Source: Cruorifilaria tuberocauda (lineage: Eukaryota > Nematoda > Chromadorea > Rhabditida > Onchocercidae). Taken from it: 64,000 nt of DNA. The translations under genes and the position numbers were made by a program. Positions 23,901 to 36,300 of the stretch are shown in pieces. The stretch covers positions 58,741 through 122,740 of the forward strand of contig JABVXU010000143.1 in assembly GCA_013365365.1 (NCBI GenBank). The letters are read 5' to 3'. Under the pieces are notes generated by a model that had not been told where the DNA came from, did not search any database, and saw only the letters and a list, made by a program, of their open reading frames with translations. Position 1 is the first letter of the stretch, and every line of letters starts with the position of its first letter.

Positions 23901-24754
23901 GTTTGATAAGCGATATCATCGATGTCCGTATTCAACCTGTGATAAATTTTACAGCAAAACTTCTCATCTTAAGGCACATATGCGTATGCATACAGGTCAT
24001 CTTACAGTCATTTTCAAATAACAAGTTTTGTAATGTTAGAGATGATAATAGATATATCTAAATAACGAAAGTAAACAAACAATATTAAATACCTGTTTGA
24101 TACATGTGGAAATATGATTATAAGCTTAATTAATTAATTAGCAAGTTGAAACTAATGTATAAAATTATTATCTTGTTAAATCATTTACAAACAACAATTT
24201 TTTGCAATGTGTGATATGATAACAGATATATTTAAATAATTTCAAGTAAAAAGCAATATTAAATACTTATTTAATACATGTGAAAATAGTATCATAAGTT
24301 TAATTAATTAGCAAATTGAAGATTTGAAAAATTATTATTGCTCATAATTATTAATTATAATGCATAATAAAATTATTGAAATGTTCAATTTTAAGAAATT
24401 TTTCAAGAAAAAATTGAACTTTTACTTTGAATTTTTAAAAATTCTAGGATTTCCTTTTAGTTTTTTATTTCAAATTATTATTCAAACAGTAAATTGTGAA
24501 GAAAAAATTTTCATCTTCTTTTGTTTTTTTTGCTAAATTATTAAAATTTAGGTGAGAAGCCATATATTTGTAAATGGAACGGTTGCAATTGGCGTTTTGC
24601 TCGATCGGATGAATTGACTCGACATAACCGTAAGCATACCGGTGATCGACCATTTCACTGTTATCATTGTCTCCGTACATTTTCACGTTCTGATCATTTA
24701 TCATTGCATTTAAAACGTCATTGGAAAAAAAAAGACAGGATTATATTTATTTAA
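20922..24754 (+). CDS. Kruppel-like (KLF) zinc-finger transcription factor
   Basis: Sequence-specific nuclear DNA-binding protein of the SP/KLF class, binding GC/CACCC boxes. Nine exons: 20922-21016, 21106-21166, 21551-21737, 21927-21993, 22162-22283, 23025-23119, 23245-23356, 23852-23995, 24552-24754; all phases agree, 361 aa. Residues about 70-100 form a proline/leucine-rich linker (blocks such as [10 protein letters not shown] and [10 protein letters not shown]). The C-terminus holds three C2H2 fingers with the KLF signature: finger 1 CPYSTC...[10 protein letters not shown], finger 2 [19 protein letters not shown], finger 3 [21 protein letters not shown], with TGEKP and TGDRP linkers. The recognition positions match KLFs. 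No Btd box, so KLF rather than SP. The tail is very short (KKKDRIIFI). Which C. elegans klf gene it matches cannot be told. Start choice: first ATG of an open exon; an upstream noncoding exon is possible. Confidence 0.92.
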
Positions 24755-27700
24755 ATTTTGAGAAATGTGCGAGAAAACATTGAATCATGTGAAATTTCTC
24801 ATTTTATCCCTTTTATCATCATTTTTTTTCTTATCTTTCTCTCCATTATCATACACTAATCACCTTTCTCTCAAAAGTTAGAATTAAAGAAGAAAGGTTA
24901 AAATTTAATCTCAATTTGAACAATCATATAATTTGCTCAATTATTTATTTCATTTTCCACATTAACCTTACCTAAGTATATCGTCATTAGGTTATTTTGA
25001 GATTAACTTTTTTTTTACTTTCAATAAATTATTCAATCTTATATGTTAACCATCGTTATCACTTTATTCGTGTATTTATATTACTGACCTTTGGTTCGCT
25101 ATTCTAGCTCCCAAATATCACTGCTGTGATATTGATAAAAGAAGCTGCTCAACATTGAAAATAATCAAACCGCAAAAGAAAAACGCAAATTTCTTCAATT
25201 TCAGTTTTCTCTTTGTTGTTCGAATAAATTATGAAAGTTATTTACTTAGCTAAACGCTTCAACATTTCATAAGTTTCGGATTACCAATAAACTGATCCAT
25301 TTGATTATTTTTCCGGCTCAAATAAAATCAAATTCCACAAGAGATAATGAAATTGCAGAAGAGAAACGAGTTGAATATGAAATTTAAAAATAAGTAATTA
25401 AATTTAATTGCAACCTAATTAAATTATCAGATTTGTACTGATATTAATTGCGCACTCTAAAATGGTGCAGAAAATTATTGCGAAACAGAATCAGCTAGAA
25501 GCAAGAATTAAGCTATATGGTCGATGTTGACCATTGCCCAAGAAGTAATATTTAATATTTTATAACTTAAAAAAAAACCTATTTATGATTTAAATGCACT
25601 GGATTTAGTCTATGGAAGTGATTATTTCTATGCTAGTTAAACTTGAACTGTTATAATTTGCAATTACTAAAGTAAGCGATCAAAGATTCTATCACTGCAG
25701 ATGATATCAGACTAATTTGTTACAGTGCTATCAGTTATCAAAAACCATTTTACAGTGTGATATACTTTTTCTAAGTTAATCTTAGCAACAGTAATGTCAG
25801 TTGATTTAGGTTTAAATTAAGATGGATTAATTAATTTAAATTGATAAAATAATAATGCACTGATAATTCTGGAAATGTGGAATATATTTGTTAGATATCA
25901 ACAAAGGATATCAATAAATACGACAACTTCTAACTGAATTAAATGAATTTAATTAAATTAAAAATTCCCTTATCATAATGGATGATAAGCAAGAGTGGGT
26001 CAATTTTGTTTACTTCAATTTTCCCATATCGAATCGACCGCACAACGAATGCAATTATTACACAAACGAAACCATTTCCTCCATTTCCAATACAATTTCA
26101 ACTTTCAATCTTACTCAATCAAGTAACTTAATCTAAAGTAACCAAAGTAATTAAAGTAACTTAATCAAGTAACTTAAATAATCAGTTCTAGCCTGAAATA
26201 AACAGGATAATCGACTCGATCCTCTTTAATTACAATTCATAATTATAGTGCAAAATGCACAAATTACTGATAAATATAAGCAAATAGCTAATTAATTCAG
26301 TAAATCATAGCTGAAATACGCCAACCATAATTTCAATTTACTCTTCGGAATTTTCCATCTATTTCTCTACGAAACCTTCAAATATCATTTTAGCATAAGT
26401 AAATTAAACTAAAGTAAATGAAAATAAGTGAAAGTAAAGTAAATGAGAGTATGAAAAAACTAAACAGGTAAGGTAAGTTGAAGTTAAAAAAGTACACAAT
26501 TTATTCCTATAATGTAAACAAATATATAATATCGATTTTATCCGGAATCCGGATGAAATTTCCGGACAACCGGAGACAAGATGTGATTTTTCATGTTTCT
26601 AAATTTTCAATTTTTTTTTTAAATTACCATTTTAATAAAATTTGTTCCAATGCATTTGAAGCAATCGTTTTATTTTTCGCAGAAATGTCCGATTTTTCCG
26701 CATGTCTTCTAATCTAAATTCATCGATTCATTTAACCTAAATTTATCGATTGTTAATTACAATTCAACCTTGACCCCAGTCTCTTCTCAGACATCATTAA
26801 TTATCTCCTCCTCTCCACAATATCTTTCTCTTCCAAATGAGTCATTGACATGTACGTTTTGTTTACTTACATTTATTTCTCTGCGTGTCTAACACGGGTC
26901 AAGCGCATGTTTCTCTATCTGCACCTCATGTTTACACTTATGTCTACATACTGTATGTCTCTTTAACCTCATGTTACTGTACACTTCTCTCCGTCCACTC
27001 CCATCTGCCATCTCATGTCCACTCAATAGCTAACCTCATGAATATAGCTTTATGTTTTGTCCATTTGCTCAATTCATTCTTTATATTTCTTTTTATCTAT
27101 TATTTATCTTTAAATTCTTTTATATTTTCATGCTTGTAATTAGCTATTAGCATTTATTTTAATTAACTTTGTTGACAATATTTCGTCCATTACCATTTAA
27201 AACATTCTTTTGCACTTGTTGTGCTGCAAATAATAATCAATAATTCACGACAAGGGACTAGCAAATTTAAATTTAAATTATTTTTGTACTTAAATCTTAA
27301 ATCATTAATTTCCAAGCTTAAACCTTGATTCATTTTAATTAGTTAATTTCAGGTACTTCTAATTGCTTCATTTTAATTTAATTGTTTTAATCATATTTAG
27401 CTAGGCTCCATGGAAATCACTTCTTATCTTATGCTCATAATAATGGTAAACTTAATTTGAAAAAATTAGATGAATTGGAAATGAAAGCTGATAAAATCTT
27501 AAACTGAACAAAAATGATTTTTATTTAAAATCAATTTAAATTTAACATTTTAACGAACAGATGTTCGAAAAATGAAAGAAATGAATTTTGTGGATTGGAA
27601 GTGTTCGTGTGATCTTTATCATTTGATAGATAAACGCCCAACTTTCATCTCTTTAACTTTATCCTATCTTAACCAGATGAATTACCTATTCCGTACTATC

Positions 27701-30309
27701 ATTTTCATGGTTGCTATGATAATATCGATTGAGTCTATAATATATCTCTTTCTCCTATTCTTATTCTATTCTTTTTTCTTTTCATTTCATTTAATTTCAA
27801 AATTTCCCAGTGATTAACTATTTGCTCTGAATTTCGGAACGAAATAAAACTTATCTCTCTTTTTTCCCTCTTTCTCTTCTCTCCCTCTTATTTTTAGGAA
27901 TAGCAGAGATTTCATTTGCTAATTTCCTTCAAATAATCTTCCCTTCTTTTTCAGTTTTTCGGTTTTCGTTCCTCTCCGGAATACCTCCCTTGCTCCTCAG
28001 AAGAAAAAGTATGCACAATTGTTTCATCGATCGGTTCATATCATTCTCACAGTTCTTTTTCTGTGATTGAGAGAGAGAGAGAGAGAGCTTCATTTCGTTT
28101 CTTTCTTTTCCAAGCATCATCTCTCCCCTTCTATCTCTCATAAACGATAAGTTTTTTTTCCATCCAAAAATGAAGATTATTGATTGAACTCATTAAATTC
28201 TAATTCAATTCAATGTGTAGTTTGATTTGTTATCATTTAACTGATAACTGATAACGCTCTCGAGAAAGAAAAATAAGACTAAAATGAATTGCTTTCAATG
28301 ATTTCTTCACATATCCATTTTTGTTAATCAATAAAGCGATGAGTCATCATCCCTATAATATTGCTTATATCATCAATTCTTGTCAAACTTTCGAAGTCAT
28401 TCTGTGTCAGATATTGTCATATCAAGGAAGAGCTATCATCTTATCACGCTATCGTTTTCATTTTTATTTCTTTATAATGGAATTAATTTAGATTTCAAAT
28501 TTAAATCATTACGCATATTTGATATTTATATTTTTACAGTTATCTGATGAAAACAGGAATGATAAAAAAGGTAGTAATTGAGGTATCTTAGATTGCTGGT
28601 ACCTTTGTTTCAAAGATATATCATTGATATTAGAATAGAAGTAATAGGTATATGCTTTTAATTTTAGGACTGAAAATAGAATTTATCATTATTTTCGACA
28701 AGTGAAATAAAGGTGTTATTAATTTCTCAAAAACCATTCTTTTCTTGCTATCAAAAAGAAAACGTTAATATTGGCATTCCATACTTTACACAATTTCCTG
28801 TTCTCGAGAGAGTTGCAATTCATTTCTCACTACAATTTTAATCATAAATTTACGTTTTCCTTTTGCATTATTTACTTTGATTTTTAAAATTATTTCCTTA
28901 TCTCTTTAGGTTATTAATTATTTCCGTTTATTTGTATACAAATATTATAAGTATAATTAATGAAGAAATTTTAAATGAGAGTTTTTCCTAAAATAGTTGC
29001 ATATTTGTTTTATCTTTTTGTTTTTAAACAGAAAAATTTTGGCTGTTATCAGGTGGTTTAAATTTTGTTGAAAAAAAGTGCAATTTTCTGGATTTAAATT
29101 TAAAATAAAACAAACGAATTGTCAGTGCTTAAATTGGATTATGTAAAAGTTTCGATTTCATATCAACTTTTCATTTCTTTATTTCATTTTATTAACGCAA
29201 ATTTATCAAACAGTAATGAAGTAAAGCAGTTTGACTTGTCACTGATCATTAAGTTAATTCTTAAAGTCAAAAAGATTTTAGAAAAATTGAGAAAATTGTT
29301 ATGGAAAGCGCTAAGCTTGTTTAGCTTTACATATTAGTTTGCTCAGCTATTTAATAATCCTAAAAATGTAAAAGACATGTAATAGTTTTTATTTCTTAAT
29401 TCTCAGCAGTAATCTAAACGACCATATAAAGGTCATAATTTTGGGATAGTTGTATAAGTGAGGGAGTGACTAAATAATTTCAAGGTGAGTATACTTATAG
29501 TAGGTATGTCTTTTTGTGGAGTATTTAATTTAGAGCAGTTAAATTATTTGATGAAAATTTTTATTATTCGAAGAAATTTGCATTCTTCTTATCACAAAAT
29601 TATCAAGAATAAATTTGATTACTTAGTTATTCGTTACTCGTTGATTCAGGAAAATAATTTGGGACTGTTTGTTGAAACAGTGATTTGGAAGAATGTTAAT
29701 GAAAAGAGTTCCGCTTGTTACATTAGAATACGTTTCTTTGAATTGGGGCGGTACTCGATGAGTGTTGTTCACGGTAAATGGACAGTTAGTCATTTGTAGA
29801 CGAAACTAATGGTACGGAATAAAAGGTCATGAGATCATTTGAATTATGGAACTGATGATAAACAAAGTACAATAGATAGAAAGGGACAGGATAAGTAAGG
29901 AAATGGTAAAGTAAACAATTCCAAGGTGGATAATTAGGTGTAGTATTGATTTATATAATGTTCATATGTTCTCTTTCTTTTCAAATTGAATGATCCGTGA
30001 AGTGTTACATTGGAATAAATGCAACGTTCTTTTTCTCTACGCATATATTATTTTGTTCTTATACTTTGAAACTGATTGCTGTTTTAGCTTATTACTTTCA
30101 AATTAAAGAGAATTTGATAAAGATAAGCAAATAATTAATTTATGAAAATTTAGTATTTTACTCGACTTCATTCCTTAAAATTGTAATATATTTTTGCATA
30201 AATATTCATAATTCGTTTATTTAAACAATTATTCTCATATGAGTGCTGTTTATCTTGCAGATTTTATTGCTATCGTGCGTGATATCAAACGATTATACTA
30301 CATCGAGCA
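24755..30309. other. 5.5 kb intergenic region upstream of clp-1
   Basis: No gene found. A pyrimidine-rich segment at 26880-27060 has several CTCATG copies. Polypyrimidine DNA lies at 27860-27900 and a GA run at 28069. Near 29480 the sequence TTTCAAG|GTGAGTAT is a good splice donor and could end a noncoding first exon of the calpain gene, whose coding exon 1 is preceded by a CTTGCAG acceptor (AG at 30259-30260). An open frame at 29485-29799 starts without ATG at this donor and has no recognisable motif. Confidence 0.5.
28069..28087. repeat. (GA)n microsatellite
   Basis: Nineteen bases of perfect GA dinucleotide in the clp-1 upstream region. Confidence 0.9.
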
Positions 30310-33300
30310 ATGGAAGATGATAAAGAGGAAAATTGCGTTGCCGTAAGTTTATCTATTTTATTACATTATTTCAAAATTTAAAATTTTTAAATTAATTTGG
30401 AGTGGAATTAATAAAAAATATTAAAAATTATATGAAGGGCTTTTTTTGTGGGGATTATTTGAAAAACTTTGGTAGAAAAATAAAAAGTATTTTGACTAGA
30501 ACTTGGATATTTTTTGTCTTTTTTTAAAGTATAAATTAGAATAATCCATCTTTTTGATGTGAAACTGTTGTGCGAAATCTCATTTCAGGTTAGATTACGT
30601 GAAGATGAATTTAATGGTTTAATCGGAAATATTGCAAATAGTATTCTTCGTGATAGTATTGGTAGTGGGATTCTCGGTAACCTGGCGAGCAGTTTCGGTA
30701 GCCATAGAGGTATTTTTCTTTGAAATTTGCTTTTTGATTCCTTAGCACTAATAATCATATTGCATTTTGGCATGAAATATTGGTATGAATGATACTATCG
30801 AAAAATTGCCAGATTTAGGTACCATTTAATCGTTAATAACTTTCCCATCGATTATGAATTTGAATGTAAAATATTATATATAGTTAATAATTGATATTGT
30901 TTTGCATGTTTTGCTTTCTCTTGAGAAAGGTAAATTTAAATTTGTTTCAATATCAAAAAAATGTTCATGTGTAAAAGTTTTTACATTTCTATGTATGATT
31001 TCCAGCTGGAAGTGGAGGTTACAACCAACCAGGTGGATACAGAGATCCTTACGATAGTTATGGGTACAATCAGGGAGGATATGGCGGAGTAGGATTTGGT
31101 AGTGGTTATAGTGGAGGAGGATATGATAATCGTGATAGATATGAAGATAGAGGGCGCGGTAATGATAATAATCCGTTTGGAATAGTTGGAAATCTAATCG
31201 GTAATTAATTATTTCGAGCGTTGAATCCTCAAAATTCAGATGATTTCGTTCATTTCAACTGAAAATTTCACTCTGTATTCATATTTATGCTCTTAACTTT
31301 TCATTTCCATTTCCATTGTATTTTATTTTTATTATATTTAGATCATCTAAGCTTTGCATTTTTTTTTATTGCACCGCAATAAGTAGTCACTCAGTTTTAT
31401 AGAAATCCATAAATACTAATTATTAAAACTTTTAAGGTGGCATATTCGATGGTGGAAGAAATCGTAACGATGCCTATGGTGGAGCTCACAACGATTATAG
31501 AAGTGGTGGTAGTGGTTACGATGATTACAATAGAAAAAAGTCAGGGAAAATAGGTAAGCTTATTTTTGTTACTTCTTCAGTTTCAATACCAATAATCCAA
31601 GAAAATGTTGGAACTTAAGAAAAAAAAGAAACCAAAAAAACGGTGAAATTATCAACTGTTTTGCTAGCATGATCGTATATAAGTAATTCTATTTAAGCTA
31701 TAATCAGTCTTTGTACTTTTTAATCTTTCATCGGGAGGATAAAAGCAATTGTTTGCTTATGAAAGAATCATAAGCATATATTATTTTGCTCATTTCTTTC
31801 TTGCCTTCTAAATTATTGTTTGTAAAAATTAGGAAACAAGTTTATTCATATTGATATGGTTTTTTTTTTCATATTAATGTTAATTATATTAGTAAAAGAA
31901 TTATTTGACGGTTGTCTTCTCATTATAGCAGTAATTAACGTTGTTTCTTAAAGTTCATCAATCCTTTTGTTTAATTAAATTATTTACTTCATTATGTTTT
32001 CAAATGGAAAACGATGTTCAGCTTTACGGAATTTTAATTATTGGTGATAGTGGCTGCATGTAATGATAGTTTTTTTTTTCTTTGCACTGCATTAAATCAC
32101 TAGAAATGAATCTGTTTTTGATCTTTTAATCTAATTATTCAGTAATATTTTAAGTTCACTTTTATACTCAATAGTATCATTTGCTCAATTCGCAGTTAAT
32201 TTCATCGAATATTATTAAATTTTTGCAAAAGTGCATGTATGATTAAATGACAGAATTGTTTCCGTCATCGCCGAATGTATAGATTTATTTACAGCTTTTT
32301 GCACAACTGTAGACCAACAGTGTTTTCCTTTTTTAAAAAATGAAGTTAATGATGAAAGATAGCAAACATTTCTTGTCTTCTTTGTTCATTTCTCTCTTAA
32401 ATGAATTTTGTTCTTGGTGTAAACGGGATATTGTCTGGTTATTCTTAAATTGATTTTGTTGTGAAGTTTTTTTTTTTTTTTTTTTTGCATTTTTTCTCCA
32501 ACAGTTCTGTTTGTATTTTCATTTATATCAAAAATATACGAGAAACTCATCCTTTTATTTTCCTCTGTTTTGCTCAAATTTGAAATCATTTTTTATTGTG
32601 CTAATAAAAAAAAAGCAGTTGTCTGAACTAAAACAATTTCGTTAGAAAGTAATATCCATCTTCGAAACATTTTATTTGTTAAACTTATTGATCGTTTTAT
32701 TATAAGCATTTTAACTTCTCCCATTAGCTGTCATCTTTTCTAAAAGCTTTCTTTTTTTACTGTTTCAAAATTCTGTTCTTCTTTGTCTCTCTCTTTTAAA
32801 TTCTATTGTAAAAAAGAGATTTAGTATAAATATCCAATATATTTCTTTCAAATTTTGCTCATCTCTTTCTACATTTCACACCATTAGGTATTACAGTACT
32901 TCTGTACTGCTCATCTTTTCATACTGTTCTCAAGTTTTATCAAAAATAATGAATGATAGAGTAATCTAGTAGAAGAGAAATTTGATGGGAATTGTTAGAT
33001 CGGCCAGAAAATAATTTTGATAAATTTACTCAAAAAATAAACAATCTGGGATATGAGATATATTATTTTACGACATATAGAGTATACTTTTATTTCCCAA
33101 ACTATCTCAGCGATATTTTGCTTAAAAAAACTGTCATCGAATAGCCTAAATGATGTGATTTATTACAGACAAAATTAAAATTGTTCACTTCTACATATCG
33201 AAAATATCTTACAGATGTCTGATAGCCTTAATGGTATGATTTAGTATAGCAAGAAGCTTAAATTTCTTCAATTCTACAAAAGTTTTAATATTCATATCGG

Positions 33301-36300
33301 AATTAATTGGGATATATCGGATTTGAAATCACTGATTAATTTTATTACCATTTTTTTATTTCATAGGTGAAGAAAAGGAAGAATTAATAGCATACTGTTT
33401 TAATTGTTTCAAACAATTCTTCTACTTGTTTACTTTACTTTAGTTTATTTTTTATCACATTCACATTCATTTTTATCACATTTTTGCTTTCATTTGAAAT
33501 AAATATTTATTGGAAAAGATTTTTTCAAAAATTTGAACCTTATTTCTATAAAATCATCTCATTTATTCTGTTTAATTGTATTTTTGTGATAAGTCTAAAA
33601 CTATTTTATTAAGATATCTCATCTTGACATGCATGAATAATTGGAAAAAGTAGCAATTATATTCCGATATGCTATATTTTCAAAACATCTATCATACCTA
33701 TTATATGATTTGAAGAAAAGCTGAACGGAGTGTTTCTTTTCCTGTTTGTTCTGTTTCATTGAATGATTAAAAAGTACACATAACTTTTTAATCATTCACA
33801 TATGTATCGACAGTTTTCATTTCGATTAGTTAATTGAAAATATATTTTCTAGTTTTGCAATTCATAATCTTTTTTTCTTCCGTAAATTTCAGGTTTATGC
33901 AAATAAATTATTCCGATTTTTTTCTCGTCCGGAATGATGCTGTAGATTGTATTTTATATTCTTTGTTATCATGTATTTTCAATAGTTTTCTTTTCTCTTT
34001 AATTTTATTTCGGAAGCTTTTTTCCTTGCCAGTATTCTTTTTCCTGTTATTTATATTTAATTAGTTGAAAATATCAGAGCTAAATGACATTTTTTTCTTG
34101 TCATTACATTATTTAATCATTATTTTAAATTAAGTACTTTTTATTGTTTGAACGCTTCGCTTACTATGTTATACTTTTCACCAACATTTCTACATATTAT
34201 AAGTGTTGCAACTAAAGTTTAGATTCGGAAAAAGATTCTCACTGCATTGTTTTTCATTATTAGAATTGCTCTACGGTGTTTAATAAAATTCAATCAAAAT
34301 GCTCTCTAGTATGCTAAAATGCTGTATGGGTTCAGAACGTGATCGTTCTGTAGAACATAATATAAAATGTTACAAGTTTAAAGGTAAATGGAAATTTTTG
34401 CTAGTTAAAAAAAATTAAAATTCCTTTAATATGAATCTTTCTAATATCGATTCAAATTTTCAATGAATTACACATTTGATAAAGAAATTTTGGAAATACT
34501 GCTGAATTTTTTTTCATATTTCAGGTGATCAAATCGGCAATATCATCGGAGGTTTTATCTCAGGTGGACATGATAGTGGCGGCAGTTCTCATGGTAATTT
34601 CTTAGAGATTAATAAATTTTCTCCGTTTATTTCTAGAATTTTCTATAACGGAATGGCTGTCAAGTTTTTTTAACTTAAATTAATTTCAGGTGGCGAGGGT
34701 GGTGTTAATATTAGTGATATTACTGGTATCATTAATAGCCTAACTGGACCAGGCAATAAGAGTCAAAAGCTTAGTAGCATTATTAGTGGTGTTGGAGGAC
34801 TAATTGCTAAAAAAGGAAATTATAAAAATGGAGGTAATTTTTATATTTTAATGTTTTTCTTCAGTAATTAAGTAAATTTTTACTTCATTGAATTAATTTA
34901 GTTGAATTCTATCAAAATTTTGAAATTTCCTACCGTATTCTTGTGAAAAAATGAATTGTAACATTGATTCGTAAACTTTATTTGTTCCAATCTTCATCTT
35001 TCTTTTTGAAAACACTAACCTGGATATTAAGTACCAAGCAGTATAATTCTAATTGTGTTATTGAATTTTTATGAACTGTTGTTCAATAATTTTGATTTCA
35101 GGTCCAAATGTAAATCCAGATAATTTAAACGGCGGTATGACGGATGTCGTAAGTGGTCTTGTTGGACATCTAGCTCATCGGTATCTTAATGTTGATCCGA
35201 CTACGGGACGCATTATTGGTGCCATTGCCGGCAATCTTATCTTCAATCTTGGTGAATCAACCTAGCGGAATTTGCTTTAATAATTAAAGCATTAAATTTT
35301 CTTTATTATTTATTGGTATAAAAATTCAAAATTTCTCCAGGTGGCAAAGACAACAAACTTGGAGCTGTGGGAAAAGTCGTTCTGGACAACATTATCAGTG
35401 GCAAATTCAAACGAAAGGTATTCGTTTGTATTTTATGAAGAGTATGAAATCTTGTGAACTCTCACATGATAAATTTGAATGCGACGAAAAGTAGATGTTT
35501 TGTATTGGCTTACTTGACAGTTCACATTATCAAACCAATTTTTGCCAACATTAGGAAATTAGCCGCCATTTCCGTCTTCGTTAAAGCTCAGGATTGAGTG
35601 GATTCAAGGCTTTACTCAAAACTTGACATATTTAACAATCTTCTCTTCCATACAAAATTTTGCATCTCTAGGTCGATCCATATATACCACCAGAACCGAC
35701 ACGACGCTTGTATCCGCCAGTACCTGATAGAAGAGCGGACGAAGCACTTGATTTCTATGCAGAAAGAGACCGTTGCCTTGCCGTAAGTTCAATTTTTTAA
35801 CTGAAAAATTTGAATCTCAATGTAAGATAAAACAAAATTAATGTAAATAAGGGATAATATAAGAGTAATTTGTATATATGTAGAAATCAGTCAAGGAGAT
35901 TTTCAGGAACGCAAATTGTTTGAGGATCCTCAATTTCCGGCTGATGATAAGAGCTTATTCTTCAGTCGGCGTCCACCCAAGGAAATCAAGTGGAGACGGC
36001 CAGGAGTTCGTTTTATGAATTCTTTTTTCATTCCCCATTTATTTCTTTAACTCTTTCCATTTCTTGAAAACGTTGTTTATCACTTTTAAGGAAATATGTG
36101 ATAGTCCACAGTTACTCTATGAAGGACAATCACGTTTTGACGTAGTACAAGGAGAATTAGGCGATTGTTGGCTTTTAGCTGCTGCTGCGAATCTTACATT
36201 GAAGGATGAGCTATTTTATCGAGTTGTACCACCGGATCAAAGCTTTACTGAAAATTATGCCGGTTTGTTCATTTTTCAAGTTTTAAATTCGGTTCTCATT

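Noticed and set aside
26885..27139. 84-codon open frame
   Set aside because: Pyrimidine-rich low-complexity DNA; no start or splice signals that fit and no family resemblance.
29485..29799. Longest open frame of the clp-1 upstream region (about 104 codons)
   Set aside because: Begins at a GTG that is itself a good splice donor; later Met codons give no recognisable protein. More likely intron or leader.
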